Shown here: piece after piece, positions 53,501 through 62,500 of the stretch | How positions within the stretch are numbered: position 1 is the stretch's first letter | Layout of the letters: the number at the start of each line of letters is the position of its first letter | Assembly (NCBI GenBank): GCA_963576735.1 | Contig: OY755175.1 | Coordinates: 15,020,401 to 15,084,400 of the forward strand | DNA: 64,000 nt | Reading direction: 5' to 3' | Source: Bedellia somnulentella | Taxonomy: Eukaryota > Arthropoda > Insecta > Lepidoptera > Bedelliidae | Translations under genes and position numbers: made by a program | The notes under the pieces: model-generated | What the model was told of the DNA's origin: nothing | Seen by the model: only the letters and a program-made list of their open reading frames with translations | The model's database searches: none

Positions 53501-56500
53501 ACGAAATGTGGTGGAAGGTGAAGAGCAAATGCGGCAAGCAGAAGCGGCGGTGATGGTGGCGGCAGGCGAACCTTGGCCTCGTCTTAACAACCACACTCAC
53601 TATAAGCAGCTGTTAGTATGAAACTGCTCACCCGATGCAAGTCTCGACCGTTGCGTCCTGCCGCTTGGCCAGGTCGCACGAGATGTGGTGGAAGGTGAAG
53701 AGCAGATGGTGCGCGGCAGTAATGGTGGCGGGCAGGCGAACCTTGGCCTCGTCGCTCCAGGTGGGGCTGGCATTGTGGTGCAGCACCGAGCAGCGGTATT
53801 GGGAGGTCATGCCACAGCGCCCATAGAGTGCCTGGGAGGGGAAGTATACTTTTAACGGCAATTAAGTTTGCGGAATACCTATGTTAATTGTAATGTGATT
53901 GGATTGAAGGATGTAAAACCACTTTTTATCCAAAATCTATTATTTCGATTTACCTCCTTTGCCGTGAGATAACGAGGTTGCATACGGAACATATATAGGT
54001 GTATGTACATAAAATCGATTAAGGCACAATTATCAATGTAAATAAATTGAAATAAAAACTTTACAATGGTAGAAACTAACATTTATGAAGATATATATTT
54101 TTTATACTAGGTAAAATTATTAAAACCTCTTACCTGCAATGGTTTTGCATCACCCAAATCAGCATCTCTTAACTCAATAGTACAAGCTATATTTCTTGCT
54201 CTTGCAAACACTTTCTGCGACTCAAAGTTCAAAGTCAGCGGCCTCACATACAAATGGTGGATATACGCTGCATATGGTTGTTCAGGCTCAACGTTTAATG
54301 TTGCTAGTTCAAGGGTTAGGGGAGAAGTGGGGGGTAAGGGGAAGGGTTTCAGGGCGGCATATGAACTGGTCATGCAATCTGAAATAAAGAATGACTTTTT
54401 ATTAAAAACATGTTGAGCATTTGGTTCACAATTTTGACTAGATTGAGTTATTTTTAACTTTAAGAAATTTTCCATTGTTTATTTCTAGTGAAAGGCAGTA
54501 TGTACAAATCAAGTTTATTGAACTCAAGCTTTTATTTCAGCAAAACTATTTGAAACATATTTTCATTTTTGGTTCTAAATAAATACAAAAATATATCAAT
54601 AAAATATGAAGTTCTTTTGTTTATTTGCCCTAAGAAAGGAACAGAACTGACCATACCTTTCGTTTAGAAAAATATTGACTGTGGATTTATTAATCACATG
54701 TACTTACTAGGTATTGGTTCATTAGATTGTTGTATAGAGATGCTCAGCCATCCGGGTATCACGGTAAGTTTAGCTAATTTCTCGGGTTTCCGGAAATCCG
54801 ACAATATCTTCAACAAATCTTCATCAGTCATTTTGTTTGGCTCTTGTCGATAGATAGCCGGAAATTCAAGAGTCGTATCAATCTCATTGCTGTAAAGTCT
54901 GAAATTAAATATCAAGATTTCAATACAGACCGCATTTTTTTTACGTTATGTTTAACAGTCGGCAGTTTTTGTACCCTACTTTGTTTTTTGAATTGCTTTC
55001 GATATTACTATTAATGTCAAAAGAATTCCTAGAAAATAGGCGTATATATGGTATAATTATCTTACCTAAATAGTGGTTTAGCTGTCCAAGCAAACGGCAT
55101 CTTGTAGTTGCCAACTCGATTTGAGTACGACTGAACAGTTTTGTGCACTTTCAGACCCAATCTTGGATCTTTAGTGGCTTTGAGGTAAGGTTCTATCACT
55201 TGGTTCACATGCCCCTGTAGGATTTTGTCTATTCTTACTACCAGGAAGATATCTGGATGAGGATTATTGATCGATAATATCACCTGGAAATAAACATTCG
55301 TTGATTCTTTAGTCAATGGAAGAATACTCAATAACTTCTTTGAATTGAAAAATCTATTATTATCAATGTTAAGAATTTAAATCCCAGAAATAAACACTAG
55401 AAAATAATACATTACACTACAAAACTTACAAACAGTATTGCAATTTAGATTATTAATGAATTATATTAAACTCAAAATTGTATACTAAACGTTGGAATTC
55501 GGATACAAATTATAAATACTTAAATATTTCGTAGGTATTTCAAGTTATGAGAAAAGACTTTTGGCACAATGATGAGAAAAATATAACAAAAACGGTATAA
55601 AGATCAAACTTACTTGCTTCTTAGACTTAAACCATTCTTCAGAAATCTGATTAATATCTAACTTAACATCATAGCTAAAATTCTCAACTAGTGATTTTGT
55701 GCATTCATTATCCTTGACTAGATCCTTCACGGCTTCATGGTTGAGGTCAAAATGGAAGTTTTCAGTTAGTTTCCGACCACTACGGGCATCGTACAATGCT
55801 AAAGATGTGAAATACGGCTCTACTTGGCACAACAATTCTTTTTCTCCGTCGATAGGGGCTTGTAATCTGAACTTGAGACTCTCACACTTTAATTGTATTC
55901 TTTGGCCAAAGTGTTCTCTGAAACGATATTAAGGAATAAAGATTATTTACTGGGTATAGGGCATCATAGTTGCAATGTAGTTTTTTAAAAAAATGGTTTC
56001 ATAATAGTCAGTATCCAATATAATGATGAAACTGAATCTTTTTAACAAGTTTTTTGTAAGCAAGATCAAAAACCTTGGTTTAAATTTTTACACACACACA
56101 CACACTCATAGTTGTAATAAGCTACCAACAAACCTTCAAAGAGGGAATTAAAAAGTAAAACAAGCTTCATCAGCAATGAATCCTAAAGAAAGAAGAAAAA
56201 CCTTCAATAAAAAGAACGATGAAGAGATGCAGTCGTAGTATACCAAGTCAATATTATATGTTTAATTCAACAAATGCAATCTTACTTGAAAGGTTCCAGC
56301 TGCGGTTCCGGTGAAAGATCTCTCTTGTAGGGCAGAGTAAATATGTGCATGCGACATTCGTTTCTAGCAGCAGCGATAGAGAGGTCAGTTTCCCGTGAGT
56401 ATCTCATAAGCAGCGGGTTCATACTGTGCTCTAAACCTTTGAGAGTGCCGTACGTCGGAGGTGGAGGTTCAGCTGTTAGAGATACATCGCCATCTGAAAC

Positions 56501-59500
56501 ATATTTTTCTTGATAATATGTATGGTAACTAGTTCTTGCGAATATTCTCTGTACATAAGTATTTACTGAATTTCAGTTAGGTTGTCCACCGTCGGTTGTC
56601 CGGAGCGGTAATCTAAATTTCAGAGCCGTCCTGACCGTACGTATGCCGTACGCACGTCAATACAATGTATCGTTCGTGCTGACGATCAGGTTAGCTCTGA
56701 ACACAACCTTATATTTCCTTATATTAAGATACTAAACCTTTTGTTATTGTGCACTTTATTACACTCAGAGGTTGCCTAAACACATATAGCAATCACGTTT
56801 ATCCAAGGGGTTACTAGATAATTGATTTCGCTTATATATAACTAGATGTAATGATCATTCCCACTTGTTGCCTATACAGTGTACGCCTAGGTAATGAAGA
56901 AATATAATCAGCTATCTTCCTATATCTAAAAATATATCAAAATTGAGTGTAGAAATCAAGAGTTCCTATGAAAAATTAAGGTACATACATACATATACTC
57001 ACGGCTATAAATCCCTAGAAGGGGTAGCCAGAGCTAAGAAATTAGAAATGCCACTTTTGGAAAGTTGAGTGGGGAAAAGATGGCAAAGTAAAGGTTGTTG
57101 GTGATGGGTCTCCAGCCGCATCGCCCAAAAATCCCTTAAAAGCCTCCATACCGTTAGGCGCCTCTTACGTACACCCATCGGTAGAAACGGGGTTATGCTA
57201 TTCTAAGCCCACACTACACGGCTAATTAATTAATTAAAAAATTAAGGTATGTCAGACATATCCATCTAGTAAGACTATTGTGAAAGTATAAAAATAATAA
57301 TGAATGTGAGGGAAGCGACATATATTTGCTATGATTGTGCAAAGTGGCGATAAATTGTCTCTGTCAAACTAAGTCAGGTTAATAATTATGGTTAACAGTA
57401 GTTAGATACTTTACCTTTGTCAGTCGTCTCGTTATTTAAATTATTATCTTGGCTATCCTGGCTTTTCTTCAATGCAGCTTTAAACACGGTGATCCATTCG
57501 TTCAGTTCTTCTTCAGTGTCAGTTGAAAACGAGTAGCCTTTGCCTCCTGACATTTTCAGCTCGAAACAATGTCGGCCGCGTTTTGGATTCTGGAATGGAT
57601 TATGATATTTTTATTAAGAAAATTATCGGTTGTGTACTTTTGTAAAATGTTAAACAAGGCAAGTAAGATGTTTTAATATCAATGTTTTAATATCAATGTT
57701 TTAATATTTAGCAGTAGTTTTAGATATAAGTTATCAGCTCTATTTTGCCCTGCGAATGGCGCGTGGATACTGAGGGCATAAGGCTCTTTTCTATGTTTTG
57801 GAAAATGCAGATTCCAAATACAACACTTTTTGGAATTCGAAATAGATGGTGAGTTGAAAGTTTATTGAAAAATAATTGTGAACAACATATATACACACAT
57901 TATTAGTATCGGCTTATAATAATCCCAATCCGTGCCTTTACTTGCCACAGCACCTGTGGAAGGCAACTTTAGGTTAAGGCCTTTTAAGTGATTGTTAGAC
58001 GATAAGGCTGACAACCTTCACAATCATTTCCTCATTCCACTCCAAAAGTGGCTGAAGAATTTCTTATTCAGATTTATATCCGTGAGTAGAGATATGCATT
58101 TATCTAGCCTATTTTAAATATGCTATCAGTATAGCAGGATTGAATGATGTTGTGGTGTAATGAAACAGGATACACTTTTAAACATTCTTAGGTAATAGAA
58201 AAATGCTAAAAATATTCAATAGATTTGAAGGGCATTTATATATAGACACATATCGCTAAATATAAATAAAAATATATTGATAAAGTTTCAACTTACAAGA
58301 AGTGCAGCCTACATAAGTGTAATTGGTTTGACACGACATTTGCATAATGGAGCATTTAATTTCACGATAAGACCGAAGTCATAAATAATACTTACAAGGA
58401 CTTCACATTACGTAATTGCTAGAAAAACTGGCCTACCTTCACAACTTCCGAACAGAAATCCATAACAATCGTGAGTTTTGTATCAGTTTTTTTATCATCC
58501 TTATATACTTCCAATATATATGTTCCGTCAGCCTCCCGGACCATGGAGCAATAACGTTTTTTGAAAGATTTTGATGCCAAATTACTAAAGATCCTCTCTG
58601 AGCCAATTTCAGGTCCTTTGAGCAGATATCCTTCTTTGGTGCCAACATCTTTGGCTGGTTGAGCCTCACTTTCTTCCTCTGGTTCTGTGTCTATATAATA
58701 CGTTTCTTGAGGTAATTTATATTCCAATGTCCTGAAAAGGAAAATTTGCAATAAGTTTTCTGAATAGTATAAAATTAATGACACATCTTGGAATAAGTGT
58801 GTATGATATTGGTTTTTTATTTATTTTTCTGAGTGTTTGTTTATATTTTTTGTGCTATCTGTCTTTTTTGTATGTGTGTAGCAGCGAATAAATGTTTTTC
58901 TTTCTTTTCTTTCTTCACTTCATTTAGTACTTTATATTCCAGGGTATATGAAGTGACGTTTTGTAAAATGACTAAATATACAAAAGGTCAAGTCATTCCT
59001 TAAATAAATTCTATTGAACACCACCTTGAAGGCTCAGTGGGAAGGCCATATTAATAAGAAGGTTCGGTCAAAAATCAGACTTGGGCACCAGTATGTTTTT
59101 TCTTAGGTTATATGTGTGCTAATCGTATTAAGGCTCCATAAGGTGATGAAAAAATCTCTATGAACCTTACATAAACAACTGTGATAGCTCAGTAGATGGT
59201 TCTACCTGAACATGGCTTATTATGTAGACATGCTTGATTTCCAAACCCAGGTCATGCCCACAACAATTTACCTTTTCTTGAGTCATATGTGTCGCTAATT
59301 TATTATGGTTGTTAACGGTGAGGAAAACAATCGTGTAGAAACCCACACGTCGGATTTCCTCCAAGCCGTTAACAACCTGGATAAGTATGCTACATATTTG
59401 AGTTTGAAAAGTCACATTGGATAAGGGCCGATACAGGATTTGAACTCTTCCCACTAACCCAACCGTGAGGTTGTAAAGGAAATATTTGTGTTATTTACAA

Positions 59501-62500
59501 TTGAATCGGTAGGGCCTACAACCATCGCGAATGAAGCAATTGCTGGTAACTTAAAAAACTATTTAGTCCAACAAGTGGGACTAAAGCCACAAATGCATGC
59601 AAATCGATTTCTTAACCATTTTTGGCTGTAGGAACGGGTAATGGCAAATTAAAAATAGTATCAAAAGGCTTTCTTCCCATCATCCGCTAAAAAATGGCGA
59701 CCAAGGGATACTAGTTCTGTGTGCCAGTTAACCTATGCTATAAGCAGAATAAATAAGAATAAATTCATAACAGATTATTCGGATTTATTCTAACTTCAAA
59801 CCCGGAAATAACTTCGGAGACTCAAAATCCCACCGAGTCGTACGACATCGCCATGTAGAACTTAGATAGTGCGAAGTCAAAACTACCAAGCAAGTCATAA
59901 TAATTAACAGAGATCTCATTACATATACAGAATTCCCTATCTAAATATTTACAAGTTTATTAGCTCGCTTGTTGACAGTGCGGTCAGTGACGAGTGGTTA
60001 CGCGTCTACAGCATTGTATTACAAAGAGAAGCGATTGTTTCCAGTAAATAATAAATATGATTACAACTCGTTGTTAATAGTACAAAGGATGTTGTTTGCT
60101 ACTGCGTTAGATAATATATTACGTCCTTGACTGTGCATTAGGGTTGCAACGTGATACTTTTGGTTTTTAGCATTTATATTGCGGGATTCTGAGGCCTGTT
60201 CATTTTTTTACAACCGCACTAGCAGCCCTAAGTAACTTAAACTCGATGTTTTTCGCACGTCCATTTAGTTTCAGGATTCGAGAGTGTTTGTTGGGTATTC
60301 AATGAGATAACCGTAATGATTGTACACGCAAATGATAATATAATATAAAATAATAGTATATTGCAAATGCATAAGCTATTATTTTCATTGTGCATAATAT
60401 TCAAATCCCTCTTGAATCGATTATTGCATCTTGTTGTAGAAATAAACATATTTCGGATTTGAACATTGTGCCAGTTGAGGAAAATCAAAATGCGAGTAAA
60501 AATGGTCTAATAATATAGTAATAAATAATCTATGAAATGTAGAATAGTCGTAATAATTATGTGTAAAGCAATACCAATAGTCGCCTCAGGCTAATCTTAG
60601 TGGTATTTTCGTAGCAAAAGACAGATTTATCACAAACCAAATTTTCCAGCACCTTAAAATGGAATATAAACTAAAAGTGGTTGATACAGGTACTCAATAC
60701 AGCTCTGCAGACTTATTGTTTTGACTAATAGCACGACTATTACATCAACATGGCGCACCATTTCTCACCCAGCTTCACTAATACAATTCTAATCGAAATG
60801 AATGCGCAATGTTAATTAACCCAGCCCGGTACAAAGCGTGCTTAACAACTGGAGTAATCAAGAGCAATTGGAAATAGACCACCTACGTAATGTTCGTTTC
60901 TTCATTCAGACATTGATATACTATTTATAGAAAAACCATGATTCGTTGTTTTTGTAGCTGGTAGGAAAGCGGTGATGTTACACAATGATGTTAACCTTAC
61001 CAGAAGCAGATGTATCTTTTATATGTAATCCTTTTTCTATGATTTATATTTTGTTATTGTTGTGTTCCTTATATTGTATTTTTATCAATATAATATACCC
61101 TAATTAACAGATCTATTAAATATAATTAATTTTCATAATGTCACGCCTAAGCCACGAAAGGGCAATCAATTATTACCTGTCTTTCCACTCTACGATCTCT
61201 AGATGCCGACCCTGCTTTATTTAATAAGATATTAATATAATAGCTTTATATATTAATACTTTGATAGAATAGATAGATGAAGCTTTAAGTTGGGAACTTA
61301 TAATATCGTAGACCATAATCGTTAATAGCTACACTTTCGCTGATTATTTAGCCTCTTTTAGCAGGGCAGGGTATTTGAACATATGTTAAAATTTCATCGC
61401 ATCATTGTGGGTAAAATTGCAAAGTATCATTTAAATTAACATAACATAAAACATAAACGTTCACGCCGTTTATCCCCGAAGGGGTTGGCAGAGGTACCAA
61501 TACTCCTGAACTCACATGGCAAGCGCCATCTAGTTTCCAGAGAAGGTACCCACGTTTTGCTTAGACAGTGTACTCACGTGATAGGGGGCAGGCCTATCGC
61601 CGTTTTGTACGAATACACTGTCACATGACTAAGTACAACTCAGCCATGTGGGTTTCCTCACGATGTTTTCCCTCACCGTTAGCAACCATGATAAATTAAC
61701 CACACATATGACTTTAGAAAAGACAAATTGGTGTAGGCCCGTCCCAGGATTGGAACTCACGCCCTTCTGTTTTTCGGGCGGGTGTTCTACCCACTGGACT
61801 ATCATGTCGCCATTTAAATTAGTTCTACAAAATATATTATTACTTTAAGACATTTTCAACATATAATAATATGAGCTGTCTGCCAGACGAGAAATCTTAT
61901 TTACATAGAAAGGTGGCAAATCTTACAACAATCTTATACAATGGTAGTAGTCACTGATCGATGTGGGAAAATTAATCTATGCAGGTGTGAGTAAGATGTT
62001 ATTCTCAAGGGATCAGGACAGGAAGAGTAAACCGAGTAAAAAAATGTCGACATTCTACAATTCTTTATAATAAGCAACAACCCCAGATACTAGAGATAGT
62101 TAACGAATGTCAAAAGATATATGAATACATACATATACTCACGGCTATAAATCCCTAGATGGGGTAGCCATAGCTAAGGAATAAAAATTCTTCAGCCACT
62201 TTTGGAAAGTTTAGTGGGTCGAATTAGTTGGTAAAATTAAGGTTGTTGGTGATGGGTCTTCAACCGCATCCCCAAAAATCCCTTAAAAGCCCCAATACCG
62301 TTAGTCGCCTCTTACGTACACCCACCGGAAGAAATGGGGTAGTGCTTTTCTAAGCCGACAGTACACAGACAAAAACCATGCTTAAACATAACGATAAAAT
62401 AAATGTTTATCCCAAAAAATGGGATGTATTGTATATGTAAACATGTATTTCTTAAATAGCTTTAAGTGGTTTTTATTGATGAATTACTTGAAATAATGCT

